A DNA stretch of 64,000 nucleotides from JALJPB01 sp034111045. GTDB taxonomy: Bacteria > Pseudomonadota > Gammaproteobacteria > Enterobacterales > Alteromonadaceae. Position numbers and translations under genes: made by a program. The stretch spans positions 1 to 64,000 of the forward strand of contig JAWUYA010000031.1 in the NCBI GenBank assembly GCA_034111045.1, written 5' to 3'. The notes under the pieces were generated by a model. It was not told where the DNA came from. It did no database searches and saw only the letters and a program-made list of their open reading frames with translations. Positions 44,608-54,235 of this stretch are shown here, one piece after another; positions within the stretch are counted from its first letter, which is position 1, and every line of letters starts with the position of its first letter.

Positions 44608-45147
44608 ATGACTTTACAAAATATAGAAACGGCGACAAAAAATGAGCTAACGCAAACTCAAAGTGATGACAATCATTTTCTTACGTTCACGCTCAGTAGT
44701 GAAATGTTTGCCATTGGTATCCTTAATATCAAAGAGATATTAGAATACGGCAACTTAACCACCGTCCCTATGATGCCTTCGTTCGTGCGTGGGGTTATTA
44801 ACCTGCGCGGCGCGGTGGTGCCAGTGATTGATTTAAGTGCACGCTTTAGTAACAAGCAAAGTGAAGTGACTAAACGCACATGCATAGTAATAATAGAAGT
44901 GACTTCCGATGATGAGTGCCATGTGATAGGTGTGATGGTAGATGCTGTATCTGCTGTCCTAGAAATTCCTGCCCATGATATAGAACCACCGCCAGCCTTG
45001 GGTGCTAAGATACGTACTGACTTTATCCATGGAATGGGTAAAGTTGACGGTGATTTTGTTATTATATTAAACGTAGATAAAGTTTTATCTGTGGACGAAT
45101 TAGGTATGCTCAATCAAAATACTGAATTAAAAAATATGGAACAATAA
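44608..45147 (+). CDS. cheW: Chemotaxis coupling protein CheW
   Basis: CheW links the receptor to CheA. LTFTLSSEMFAIGILNIKEI, VPMMPSFVRGVINLRGAVVP and VIDLSARFSNK are the family motifs. At 179 residues it is a little longer than E. coli CheW (167). It starts nine bases past the mcp stop, with AGGAGG in the gap, so coupling is tight. Confidence 0.95.
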   Translation: MTLQNIETATKNELTQTQSDDNHFLTFTLSSEMFAIGILNIKEILEYGNLTTVPMMPSFVRGVINLRGAVVPVIDLSARFSNKQSEVTKRTCIVIIEVTSDDECHVIGVMVDAVSAVLEIPAHDIEPPPALGAKIRTDFIHGMGKVDGDFVIILNVDKVLSVDELGMLNQNTELKNMEQ

Positions 45148-45177
45148 TGGTCGAACAGAGTATTAAGGCACATAGTC

Positions 45178-45966
45178 ATGCTTGATAGCGAATTTAGGCT
45201 ATTTCAGAAAATGATCTATGACACAGCAGGGATCAATATGACTGGGGCTAAAAAAGCCCTGGTTAGTGGTAGGCTAGCCAAGCGATTAAGAGATTTGAAC
45301 TTAACCAGCTATGCCGAGTACTTTGCTCTGTTAAAAAATGGAGACAACGGTGAACAGCAAATAGCGATTGATTTATTAACGACCAATGAGACCTACTTTT
45401 TCAGAGAGTCTAAGCATTTTGATTTTTTGCGTGACGAAATATTGCCTCGTTTTAAAACTGGGGCGAGACGGGTATGGAGTGCCGCAAGTTCTAGTGGTGA
45501 AGAAGCATATACACTATCTATGGTACTGTCCGAGCATTGTCCAGTAAAGGAATGGGCAATAGTAGGTACAGATATTTCTACCCAAGTGCTCGACAAAGCT
45601 CGTCTGGCGCAATACCCCATGGGGCGAGCAGATAAAATCCCCAAAAAGTATCTTAAGGAATATTGCCGCAAGGGCGTTGGTAATCAGAGCGGTACTTTTA
45701 TCATTGCCAACGAACTTCGTTCTCGCGTTGAATTCGTTCATGCCAACCTCAAATCTGATTTAACACGGTTAGGCAGTTTTGACGTGATATTTTTACGAAA
45801 TGTTCTCATATATTTCGACTTAGAAACTAAAAAACAAGTGGTTGAAAATGTATGCCAACAATTAAAACCTGGTGGGTTTTTAATTATTGGACATTCCGAG
45901 AGCGTTAACGGGATAACAAATTATTTAACATCAGTATCGCCATCGGTCTATCAAAAAGCATGTTAA
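45178..45966 (+). CDS. cheR: Chemotaxis methyltransferase CheR (cluster copy)
   Basis: Methylates the cluster receptor. N-terminal domain with GINMTGAKKALVSGRLAKRL, then TNETYFFRESKHFDFL, VWSAASSSGEEAYTLSMVL (SAM site), and FDVIFLRNVLIYFD. At 262 residues it is close to the flagellar-locus copy in size but clearly different in sequence. Its target should be the upstream MCP, whose EFVRF tail may dock here. The 3' end overlaps cheD by seven bases. Confidence 0.95.
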   Translation: MLDSEFRLFQKMIYDTAGINMTGAKKALVSGRLAKRLRDLNLTSYAEYFALLKNGDNGEQQIAIDLLTTNETYFFRESKHFDFLRDEILPRFKTGARRVWSAASSSGEEAYTLSMVLSEHCPVKEWAIVGTDISTQVLDKARLAQYPMGRADKIPKKYLKEYCRKGVGNQSGTFIIANELRSRVEFVHANLKSDLTRLGSFDVIFLRNVLIYFDLETKKQVVENVCQQLKPGGFLIIGHSESVNGITNYLTSVSPSVYQKAC

Positions 45967-46535
45967 CTGATGAACACACTCCAAAATTAATATCGCTAGT
46001 TTCAACGGCAATACAGGAAAGTACTGATACTGAAGAAACAACAATAGAGATAACGCTGGCACCGGGAGAATTTTATTTTGGTGACGCCAATACTTGCATT
46101 CATACGTTATTAGGTTCTTGTATTGCCATAACGTTGTGGCACCCATTAAAACGTATTGGTGGTATGTGCCACTACCTTTTACCAACACGTGGTGACAACC
46201 AAAGACTCAGTCATGGACACTTTGCTGATGATGCTATCCAGCTTTTTATGAAAAACCTCCAATTAACTGGCAGTTATCCTAATGAGTTTGAAGTAAAGTT
46301 ATTTGGTGGTGGTAATATGTTTGTCCCTTTATCAGAGCCTGGTATGGGCGTAAACATTGCCAAACAAAATATTGAGGCTGGTATGAATTTATTAATTAAG
46401 CATGGTTTTAGCATCAACAACTCTGATGTTGGAGGCAATACTTATCGCAAAATATATCTAAAACTTAATAATGGGGAGGTGTGGGTCAAACATGGTCATA
46501 CCTCATTTGAGCAAGGAGAATTACCCCATGTCTAA
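45960..46535 (+). CDS. cheD: Chemoreceptor glutamine deamidase CheD
   Basis: CheD deamidates receptor glutamines and in some systems exchanges partners with CheC. Catalytic Cys54 (LLGSCIAITLWHP) and His71 (GGMCHYLLPTR) are present. The C-terminal KLFGGGNMF and IEAGMNLLIKHGFSI match the family. At 191 residues it is of normal size. It overlaps cheR upstream by seven bases and cheB downstream by eight. No cheC is nearby. Confidence 0.94.
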   Translation: MLTDEHTPKLISLVSTAIQESTDTEETTIEITLAPGEFYFGDANTCIHTLLGSCIAITLWHPLKRIGGMCHYLLPTRGDNQRLSHGHFADDAIQLFMKNLQLTGSYPNEFEVKLFGGGNMFVPLSEPGMGVNIAKQNIEAGMNLLIKHGFSINNSDVGGNTYRKIYLKLNNGEVWVKHGHTSFEQGELPHV

Positions 46536-47586
46536 GATAAACGTATTATTGGTCGACGATTCAGCAGTAGTCCGTCAAGTATTACAAGCTGTACTCGCCC
46601 AAGATCCTAAGATAAATGTCATGGGTGCTGCCTCAGATCCCATTTTTGCGATGAATCGCATGGCAAAGCAATGGCCAGACGTCATTGTCCTTGACGTTGA
46701 AATGCCACGAATGGACGGAATTTCGTTTTTAAAAAAAATAATGGCAGAGCAGCCAACACCCGTGGTAATTTGCTCTTCTTTAACTGAAGAGGGAGCTGAA
46801 ACCACCATGCAAGCACTGGACGCTGGTGCCGTTTGTGTTGTCACTAAACCTCAGTCTGGTGTAAAAAACTTCTTGGAAGAATCTGCTGCAAATATTATTC
46901 AAGCGGTAAAATCCGCCGCACTTGCCAATGTCAAAAATTTACGTAGAAGTTCACCTATAAAGCCAAAATATAGTGCGGATGTCATATCGCAGCCAACAAG
47001 CGAGTCCATGAGTAAAACCACAGAGCATGTTGTTGCTATCGGCACCTCAACTGGTGGCACACGGGCATTAGAGGTAGTATTGACTGCACTACCTAGCACA
47101 GCTCCAGGTATTGTCATAGTACAACATATGCCAGAAAAATTTACTGAGCTTTTTGCCAAACGGCTTGATTCATTGTGTGATATTAGGGTCAAAGAGGCAC
47201 AAAATAATGACCGGGTGTTACCTGGACTAGCCCTAATTGCACCTGGTGGTAAACACATGTTATTGAAAAGAAGTGGTTCACAATATCATGTTCAAATTAT
47301 TGATGGCCCTCAGGTTAATCGTCATAAACCATCTGTTGATGTGTTATTTCGTTCTGTTGCTAAGTTTGCAGGAAAAAATGCAATTGGCTTTATCATGACA
47401 GGAATGGGTGATGATGGTGCCCGTGGGCTAAAAGAAATGCAAGATGTTGGTGGCGTAACTATTGCTCAAGATGAGGAGACTTGTGTAGTCTTTGGCATGC
47501 CCAAAGAGGCAATTGCTTTAGGCGCGGCAGATAAAATAATGTCTCTACCATTAATCCCTAACGAAATTATGCGTTACACACATTGA
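46528..47586 (+). CDS. cheB: Protein-glutamate methylesterase CheB
   Basis: Removes receptor methyl groups under CheA control. The receiver domain (about residues 1-125) has NVLLVDDSAVVRQVL and VIVLDVEMPRMDG. The esterase domain (about 160-350) supplies the Ser (AIGTSTGGTRALE), His (VIVQHMPEKFTELF) and Asp (IMTGMGDDGARGLKEM) triad. The ATG chosen has AAGGAG at nine bases and overlaps cheD by eight; an upstream in-frame ATG lies deep in cheD. At 352 residues it is standard. Confidence 0.96.
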   Translation: MSKINVLLVDDSAVVRQVLQAVLAQDPKINVMGAASDPIFAMNRMAKQWPDVIVLDVEMPRMDGISFLKKIMAEQPTPVVICSSLTEEGAETTMQALDAGAVCVVTKPQSGVKNFLEESAANIIQAVKSAALANVKNLRRSSPIKPKYSADVISQPTSESMSKTTEHVVAIGTSTGGTRALEVVLTALPSTAPGIVIVQHMPEKFTELFAKRLDSLCDIRVKEAQNNDRVLPGLALIAPGGKHMLLKRSGSQYHVQIIDGPQVNRHKPSVDVLFRSVAKFAGKNAIGFIMTGMGDDGARGLKEMQDVGGVTIAQDEETCVVFGMPKEAIALGAADKIMSLPLIPNEIMRYTH

Positions 47587-48252
47587 CAAGGCTGTGTCAG
47601 ATTTTGAGCTAAGTTCTCTGTGAATATGGTTTTTACTTGATCATTACCAACAGCGAATATTTTTTTATGACTTTTTTCATTTTCTGACGCTAGACCTAAT
47701 TTTAGAATCTTTGTATAAATTTTCAGTGCTTAGCTGCTTTATTATATATGCTACATGGTTGTTTCTGATTAATAAACACCTCGATTAGTTAGGATAATAT
47801 CCTATATTAAAGAGGCCTATAGCAAAGTGGGCTAATCGATTGGACCATATAATCACTGTGATTATTAAATAATTGGCTAGGCTGTTATCATTTTAATCTA
47901 AGTCTGAATTACAGTTAAAAGTAAATTTGAATAATTATGTGCTCAACAAAGTAAACCCTTAATCCATTCTCTGGGTGAGAACAGGTGATACTACTAAAAA
48001 ACCGAAAAAACGAGCTAATTAAGTTAATTAACTCTATGATAATAAAGATTTTAATTAAAATTAGCCGCTTTATTTACTGGCTATTATCGTAAATTAATGG
48101 CAATATTAAATATCTTGACGACGGCCAATTAAATTTCGTAGTGTTGATTCCAAAGACCACTAAAACCACTGTTGATTTTGGTTATAAATGATAAATATAT
48201 TCGTCACTCATTTATATGTCGATGATTGAAAATAAATACAAGAGGTACAATG
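47587..48252. other. Intergenic region with no recognised gene inside the chemosensory locus
   Basis: About 660 AT-rich bases between cheB and the receptor paralog. A weak hairpin (TGACA ... TGTCA, then GATTTT) just past cheB might stop some transcripts. A 12-bp palindrome AGTTAATTAACT at 48022-48033 is the only other structure I see. No supported frame. Confidence 0.5.
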
Positions 48253-49413
48253 ATGAACAGATTGATGAATTGCATATTTTTAGCCTTTATATGCATCGTA
48301 CTTTTGCAATTTAGTGATAGTTCATGGATATACAAACTAATAACCAGTTTAAGTTTATTAGTGCTTGCATGGTATATCGACAGGCAAATTGCGCTCAAAA
48401 ATGAACAAGCTTTGCATCAGTCTCTCAATGAATATAAGGAGCAACAAGCCAATAAACAAGCTAAAGAGTCGAGTGACAAAGAAAACGCTATTCATACACT
48501 TTGTCAAAGTGCTCTACCCCTTTGGCAAAAACATATAACCACCGCAAGAACACATTCAGAGGAAGAAATTGGTAAGCTTTGCCAGCAGTTCGCTAATCTG
48601 ATTAATGATATGCAAAGTGCAATGAAGGTGTCGACTCATACCCTAGGAAACGATAAAGCAAAAGATGAAGCTTCCCTGATGCAAGTGATTGAACAAAGTC
48701 AGGCGGAACTGGCGGAAGTTTTACGAGTCCAACGCAAAACCATGGAGAGCAAGGAGAATATGCTCAGTGGCATATCACAACTTAAAGGCATCACCAAAGA
48801 ATTAAACAGCATGGCAACGGTTGTTTCTAGTCTCGCAGGTCAAACCAATTTGCTAGCGCTTAATGCCTCTATAGAAGCGGCTCGAGCTGGCGAAGCTGGC
48901 AGAGGATTTGCTGTGGTTGCTGATGCTGTTCGCGAACTAGCGCAAAAGTCGGGTGATGCCGGCAAGAACATTCAACGACGCGTTTCTCTGGTTAACGATA
49001 CCATCAATCAAACATTATCAGCCACCGAGGATTACAGTAACCAAGACGATATTGCGCTACAAGAGACAGAGAGTGCGATACAAGGGATCATGACGGATAT
49101 CTCCAGTTCAGCAGAGCAAGTTGAACAAGCTGCAACTCAGTTAAGCGAAGAACAACATAATATGCATAATGAAATCAATATGGTAATGGTTTCTTTACAA
49201 TTTCAAGATAGGGTAAGCCAAATACTCCACCAAGTGGAACAGGATATTACTAGTTTAGTCAGTTCACTCTCTGAAGATCAATGGCATACCTTTGTTGACG
49301 TTGAGGCCTGGCTGGAAAATATGACAAAAAGTTACACTATGTCTGAGCAATATGATAATCATTCAGGTATAGAAACGGACAATAACCAATCTCATGAAAT
49401 TGACTTCTTCTGA
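48253..49413 (+). CDS. Membrane-anchored MCP, full-length paralog of the headless protein
   Basis: A chemoreceptor of 386 residues. Two closely spaced hydrophobic segments (about residues 5-22 and 27-42) leave no periplasmic sensor, so it should sense inside the cell or membrane. NAIHTLCQSALPLWQKHITT and HSEEEIGKLCQQFANL follow. The signalling hairpin tip is SLAGQTNLLALNASIEAARA, then GEAGRGFAVVADAVRELAQ. The C-terminal module has SLQFQDRVSQILHQVEQDI with D-x3-Q (Asp319, Gln323) and a tail ending EIDFF. I use the second of two adjacent ATGs, which has AGAGG seven bases upstream and aligns with the paralog's start. Confidence 0.88.
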   Translation: MNRLMNCIFLAFICIVLLQFSDSSWIYKLITSLSLLVLAWYIDRQIALKNEQALHQSLNEYKEQQANKQAKESSDKENAIHTLCQSALPLWQKHITTARTHSEEEIGKLCQQFANLINDMQSAMKVSTHTLGNDKAKDEASLMQVIEQSQAELAEVLRVQRKTMESKENMLSGISQLKGITKELNSMATVVSSLAGQTNLLALNASIEAARAGEAGRGFAVVADAVRELAQKSGDAGKNIQRRVSLVNDTINQTLSATEDYSNQDDIALQETESAIQGIMTDISSSAEQVEQAATQLSEEQHNMHNEINMVMVSLQFQDRVSQILHQVEQDITSLVSSLSEDQWHTFVDVEAWLENMTKSYTMSEQYDNHSGIETDNNQSHEIDFF

Positions 49414-49617
49414 GCCATTAAAGCTAATAAATTTCTTCAAAAACAATGAGTTTACAACAATTATGTTGAAAAATTTGAGAGTAAATACTCAATAGCCATG
49501 CCTGCCCTCATCGGTAAATATCGTATGTTTTGATAAACTACCCAGCTATTAGAGCTTTTACCCCAGTAGGGTTCTAAAATTGCAGTTACCCGTTTTTGTT
49601 TGGTTGATGTTAAGAAA

Positions 49618-50020
49618 TTATGCTATGGCATATATATAGGGTATACCCAAGCCTTTTTCACAAGTGTTTACAGCAGCGTGCGCATTATCGATTTTCCACC
49701 GCCCATGAACTTTTATACTTTCCTGCTGCCCTTACCCGTAAAATTTCCTCAAGTTTCGATTGTTGTGTGCTGATTTGTTCATTAGCTTGTGGCAAGCCGG
49801 TGAACAGATCTCGACATTGATGATAATAGTTTAACCCTAAAGATGTCAGGTTAACCAAGCGAGTTGTGCGGGCAAACAATACACAGGCTAAACGCTTTTC
49901 TAATTTTAAAATTTGCCGATTTATATGGCTTGTACTGCAGCCAAGTTGTTTATCTGCGGTTGAAAATCCTTGGCTTTGAGCCGCAGTTACAAATTCAATA
50001 ATACCGAACAAATTTTCTAT
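49618..50020 (-). pseudogene. Decayed LysR-family regulator
   Basis: The minus strand encodes a good LysR helix-turn-helix (LFGIIEFVTAAQSQGFSTAD, QLGCSTSHINRQILKLEKRL) and linker (GLPQANEQISTQQSKLEEIL). Where ATG would stand before GAA-AAT-TTG the codon is ATA. After LRVRAAGK the effector domain is missing; in another frame a later LysR piece resumes (KVHGRWKIDNAHAAVNTCEK, then GLGI), followed by a stop. So start loss, a large internal deletion and a frameshift are all visible. It is divergent from a DJ-1/PfpI gene, the usual partner arrangement of regulator and target. Confidence 0.85.
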
Positions 50021-50175
50021 AGTGGCCTAAATTGTTATTATATGGCAATAGTAATTTGCAATTTTACTCTATTGTTATCAATAGGTATTAATAATAAAAT
50101 CAATGTAAGCTTAATAAGCTATATTATAACACTTACTAAAGCACTCACTAAAGAGATCACTAAAGGCCAATCATT

Positions 50176-50847
50176 ATGAAAAAAATACTTATTCCAGTGA
50201 CCAATCACGCAACACTAGGCACTACAGATCAAGCAAATGGCACATACTCTCCGGAAATCACTCATGCGCTCGATGTTTTTATCAAAGCAGGTTTTGACTA
50301 TGACATTGCGTCTATTAAAGGCGGAAAAGCCCCTATTTACGGCACTGATATTGAAGAGGACTCAGTGAATGACACTATATTAAATAACGAAACATTTCAA
50401 AACCGTATGAATAATACCCTTCCTGTCTCTCAAGTTGTTATTGAAGATTATGATGCTGTTTATTATCCGGGGGGGTTTGGCCTACTATCTGATTTGGTCA
50501 GTAACGAAGACTTCGCAGCACTTAGTGCCAGTCATTATGAAAGTGGTGGTATTTTGTCTGCCGTTTGTCATGGTCCTGCAGGTCTTTTACCTATTACTTT
50601 AAGCAATGGTGAAAAGCTCTTGACCGATAAGTCGGTCACTGGTTTTAGCCGAGAAGAAGAAATAGATTTCGGCACAATTGATACTATTCCTTTTTTATTA
50701 GAAGAGTCTCTGGCGCGTAACGCTGCTCGTTATAGCAAGGTTCAACCATGGGGTGTTTTTGTCATTGAAGATGAACGTGTTATCACTGGGCAAAATCCTT
50801 CAAGTGCTCATGCTGTTGCAGAAGCCGTTGTCAAACAACTGACTTAA
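50176..50847 (+). CDS. DJ-1/PfpI-family type 1 glutamine amidotransferase-like protein
   Basis: A 223-residue DJ-1 superfamily protein. The nucleophile elbow is AVCHGPAGLLPI with Cys131 and His132; YDAVYYPGGFGLLSDL precedes it. Homologues act as stress-induced chaperone/glyoxalase-like enzymes (Hsp31-like) or are uncharacterised. The divergent LysR gene that would normally control it is broken, so expression may be constitutive or silent (inference). A hairpin follows the stop. Confidence 0.88.
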   Translation: MKKILIPVTNHATLGTTDQANGTYSPEITHALDVFIKAGFDYDIASIKGGKAPIYGTDIEEDSVNDTILNNETFQNRMNNTLPVSQVVIEDYDAVYYPGGFGLLSDLVSNEDFAALSASHYESGGILSAVCHGPAGLLPITLSNGEKLLTDKSVTGFSREEEIDFGTIDTIPFLLEESLARNAARYSKVQPWGVFVIEDERVITGQNPSSAHAVAEAVVKQLT

Positions 50848-50860
50848 TAGAGCTTACCTA

Positions 50861-50898
50861 TTTACCCTGTCAACACCATAAGTTGTTGACAGGGTAAA
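50861..50898. terminator. Hairpin between convergent DJ-1 and ABC-F genes
   Basis: A perfect 15-bp stem TTTACCCTGTCAACA / TGTTGACAGGGTAAA with an eight-base loop. T runs are short on both strands, but position between convergent stops fits a shared terminator. Confidence 0.7.
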
Positions 50899-50939
50899 TT
50901 AATGTTTAAAAATAAATTAACATCGCAGCTAAGGTTAAA

Positions 50940-52544
50940 TTAAGCGACTTTTTTCGCTGAAATCTTACTCGTAAGATACTCGTCTAACGAACCTTGAAAA
51001 CTGACTAATTCTTTATCTTTAATGTCGATAATACGCGTTGCCAAGCTTGAGACAAATTCACGGTCATGGCTAACAAATATTAATGTACCTTCAAAGTCTT
51101 TAAGGGCGTTGTTTAAGGCATCAATCGCTTCTATGTCCATATGGTTAGTCGGCTCATCCATGATCAACACATTGATATCACCCATCATTAACATGCCAAA
51201 TAACAAGCGGTTTTTTTCACCACCCGAACAATTACGTGCTTTTTTGTTAGCATCATCATCAGTAAACAATAAACGACCTAACATACCACGAACACTTAAA
51301 TCGTTATGACAAGGTCGACGCCATTGAGACATCCAGTCCATTAATGTTAAATCATTATCAAAGAACACACCGCTATCTTGTGGACAATAGCCTACAGAGG
51401 CATTTTCAGACCACTTAACCACGCCTTCGTTATGGGTTAACTCATTCATTAAACAACGCAACAAGGTAGTCTTACCGACACCATTTTCGCCAATAATCGC
51501 TAACTTAGCACCAGCTTCTAGTAATAGGTCACCTTTTTCAAATAACACCTGACCATCAAAACCATGACCAATATTGTCAAGCTCTAATGCTTGACGATGC
51601 ATTTTTTTACCTGGTGAAAAAGCAATCTTGGGTGTTATACGGCTTGAAGATTTCACATCATCGAGCTTGATTTTATCCATTTTTTTAGCACGAGAGCTTG
51701 CTTGCTTGGCTTTTGATGCATTGGCACCAAAACGGTTGACGAAGTCTTGTAGTTCTGCAATTTCTTCAGATTTTTTAACATTTCCCGATAATAACTGCTC
51801 ACGTAGCAAACCAGACTGCTCTAAGAAGAATTCATAATTACCCGGGTACACACGTAATTCACCATAATCAATATCAGCCATGTGGGTACAAACAGAGTTA
51901 AGGAAATGTCTATCATGAGAGATGATAATCATGGTGCATTTACGCTTATTTAATTCACCCTCTAACCAACTGATGGTATGAATATCCAAGTTGTTGGTTG
52001 GCTCATCGAGTAATAAAATATCAGGATTAGCGAATAGGGCTTGAGCAAGTAAAACACGTAACTTCCAGCCTGGCGCAACTTGCTGCATTGAGCCATAATG
52101 CATTGACTCGTCAATACCTGCTTCTAATAAAATTTCACCCGCACGACTTTCTGCGGTATAACCGTCCATTTCAGCAAATTCACTTTCTAAGTCACCAACA
52201 CGCATGCCGTCGGCTTCACTCATTTCGGCTTGTGCATAAATAGCGTCACGTTCTTGCTTTACTTTCCATAAAGGAGCATCACCCATGATCACAGTATCAA
52301 TAACATTGTGTGCTTCAAAAGCGAACTGGTCTTGACCCAGCGTACTGACCTTATTACCTGTACTGACCGAAACATTACCTGAACTTGGTATTAGCTCACC
52401 ACTGAGTATTTTCATGAATGTAGACTTGCCACAACCATTAGCACCGATCAAACCGTAACGATTACCGTTACCAAATTTAGCCGAGATGTTTTCAAATAAA
52501 GGCTCTGCGCCAAATTGCATTGTAATGTTCGATGTAGTGATCAA
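50940..52544 (-). CDS. ybiT: ABC-F family ATPase YbiT
   Basis: Ribosome-associated ABC-F ATPase with two nucleotide-binding domains and no membrane part. NBD1: LIGANGCGKSTFMKILSGEL, LLLDEPTNNLD, IIISHDRHFL. NBD2: IIGENGVGKTTLLRC, VLIMDEPTNHMDIEAIDALN, FVSHDREFVSSLATRIID. The linker with SRITPKIAFSPGKKMHRQ and the overall match follow E. coli YbiT. At 534 residues it equals the family (about 530). ABC-F proteins help stalled ribosomes; the specific trigger of YbiT is not well defined. Some members give antibiotic resistance, but nothing here points to that. Confidence 0.94.
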   Translation of the reverse strand: MITTSNITMQFGAEPLFENISAKFGNGNRYGLIGANGCGKSTFMKILSGELIPSSGNVSVSTGNKVSTLGQDQFAFEAHNVIDTVIMGDAPLWKVKQERDAIYAQAEMSEADGMRVGDLESEFAEMDGYTAESRAGEILLEAGIDESMHYGSMQQVAPGWKLRVLLAQALFANPDILLLDEPTNNLDIHTISWLEGELNKRKCTMIIISHDRHFLNSVCTHMADIDYGELRVYPGNYEFFLEQSGLLREQLLSGNVKKSEEIAELQDFVNRFGANASKAKQASSRAKKMDKIKLDDVKSSSRITPKIAFSPGKKMHRQALELDNIGHGFDGQVLFEKGDLLLEAGAKLAIIGENGVGKTTLLRCLMNELTHNEGVVKWSENASVGYCPQDSGVFFDNDLTLMDWMSQWRRPCHNDLSVRGMLGRLLFTDDDANKKARNCSGGEKNRLLFGMLMMGDINVLIMDEPTNHMDIEAIDALNNALKDFEGTLIFVSHDREFVSSLATRIIDIKDKELVSFQGSLDEYLTSKISAKKVA

Positions 52545-53176
52545 AAGATATCCCTGGGTTTTGCTAACGGCAAATGAATGACTGATTGTTCAATAACACT
52601 GAGGAAAGTCACTCAGAAAAAAACAAACAGATTGAAAATATTAAGGTCGCACATTCTACAGTAATAATTACTTTTACCCCACCAAATATTAACCTTTTTC
52701 GATTGTTTTTTCACCAACAAGAAGAATTGGTAAAAATAGATGGATTTTTCACCGGGCACCTTAAATACATGCTGTTGAATAATTTCACACTGAATCAATT
52801 TTTAAGCTAAACGAAGAACTAATATTGGTAGTGCGTAATACACCTGTTGCCTCGATTATCAATGATATGACCGCAATATTCATGCTAAAAATGATAGTTG
52901 AAACTCAATGGTGTCAGGAGGTTATTAACGTTAGTTACCCAATCGGTTGAAATAGCTTGTCAGCAAAGTGATCATTCTAATGATAACTAATGATTGTTAT
53001 ATTTATTGTTATATTAACTAGTGGATTACCAGAGTAATAAGAGTGAGCTAACTATCACAATAACAAACAAGGCTAATTAACCGATATTGATGCTGTTATA
53101 TAAAGTGATTCACGCTGATGTAAATCAGTGCCTTATAGATAACACTATATAAAGTAGAGACAACTTATTTCAACTT

Positions 53177-53192
53177 ACGTTACACGTAACGT
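53177..53192. promoter_or_regulatory. Dyad ACGTTAC-AC-GTAACGT
   Basis: Perfect seven-base arms with a two-base centre, the size of a typical dimeric repressor site. No intact gene begins just beside it, so the regulated gene, if any, may have been lost. Confidence 0.35.
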
Positions 53193-53337
53193 TAACTAAT
53201 AATAACATGAGTATATTACTTATAAAATAATGTTCAGGCTAAAGTTGAAAGCGAGTAAATGGTAATAGTGTAACGAATATGGGGAGCAGTAGATGATAAG
53301 CTTTCACAATAAATTTGCCCAAAAGTTTTATTAAATA

Positions 53338-53553
53338 GCGGCACAACTTAAAGTCGAACAGGCCAATAATGTTCGCTGTCAAACTTATCTCCATACAACT
53401 AAAACAATAAAATAATTGGCTGAAAATCTTAGAGTACTGTGTGAAGCACAAGGCATCAAGGGACTTATTCAGCCGGCTACTTCAGGAGCGGATAGCCCAT
53501 TTGATTTACGAATGTATGGTGACAGGTCGAATGTCACCATCATAAAACTATAA
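53338..53553 (+). pseudogene. Degraded coding-like stretch, family unknown
   Basis: One frame reads AAQLKVEQANNVRCQTYLHT, continues to a stop (TAA at 53413), then resumes LAENLRVLCEAQGIKGLIQP and ends DRSNVTIIKL. Upstream the frame is closed. The residue composition looks like real protein interrupted by a nonsense change. I do not recognise a family, and chance open frames of this size cannot be excluded. Confidence 0.3.
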
Positions 53554-53874
53554 GAGGAAAAACAATCCATTTCACCTAAACAATTTAATCCAGAAAAATA
53601 AGGCGTGGTAATCCTGTTACCTCAAAAATGCATATGATCATTTCACCCTAATGTATTCTCATACTGAGCGCCATAAAATTAATAATAATGACCATTAATT
53701 ACTGATTTTTTTATGGTGACCAGCATCAATAAGAACAACATAACGTAGAAGGACAACATAACGTAGAAACACACATTCGCAGTAAACTTAAAGCACTTTC
53801 GATAATAGAAAAAACACAAGATAAATGAATATTCCTGAGATTGTTTTAGCAAGTACACAAGAGGAAATATAGAT

Positions 53875-54213
53875 ATGATAAAGTATGAAATTGAACCTTT
53901 CGACTGGCAATACAAGCTTGATCAACTGTCAATCGCATTAGAAAACAAGGTGGCACATGTCAAAGTGACCGGCTTAAACTTGGAGAATCAGATTGGAAAA
54001 AGTGAGATGAAGCTCACTAAATTATCTTATGATAATCATAACGATATTCTTGAGCTCATGTTTGAACAATTGAATCACTTAATAGAAGCACCATTAACGA
54101 TTTGCTTTCAACAACAGCAAAATGTTCTAGAAGCAATAGAAATTTTTGATGATAATGCTAATAAAACTATTATTGTCTTTAGTGATCCATTTTTAGTTAC
54201 CCATCACCAATAA
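53875..54213 (+). CDS. Small protein resembling DUF5335
   Basis: A 112-residue protein with GAGG at good spacing before ATG. EPFDWQYKLDQLSIALENKV, VTGLNLENQIGKSEMKLTKL and ILELMFEQLNHLIEAPLTIC, with a final VFSDPF, follow the DUF5335 pattern as I remember it. It is acidic, without signal or membrane segment. Function unknown; the family call is tentative. Confidence 0.6.
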   Translation: MIKYEIEPFDWQYKLDQLSIALENKVAHVKVTGLNLENQIGKSEMKLTKLSYDNHNDILELMFEQLNHLIEAPLTICFQQQQNVLEAIEIFDDNANKTIIVFSDPFLVTHHQ

Positions 54214-54235
54214 CCCATTTTATGACTTAAGCAGA

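Larger units (their letters stand above)
52545..53874. other. Gene-poor 1.3-kb region
   Basis: No frame here has convincing support. It holds a 16-bp dyad and a short degraded coding-like stretch, both listed separately. A 74-codon frame near its start lacks a ribosome binding site and known motifs. The size and the presence of broken coding-like sequence suggest gene decay. Confidence 0.5.

Noticed and set aside
48022..48033. 12-bp palindrome AGTTAATTAACT
   Set aside because: Low complexity and isolated; chance is likely in such AT-rich sequence.
49620..49820. 66-codon plus-strand frame opposite the LysR remnant
   Set aside because: The minus strand explains the sequence as decayed LysR; no ribosome binding site on the plus strand.
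52586..52810. 74-codon frame after ybiT
   Set aside because: No ribosome binding site, no recognisable motif, starts in the ybiT promoter region.
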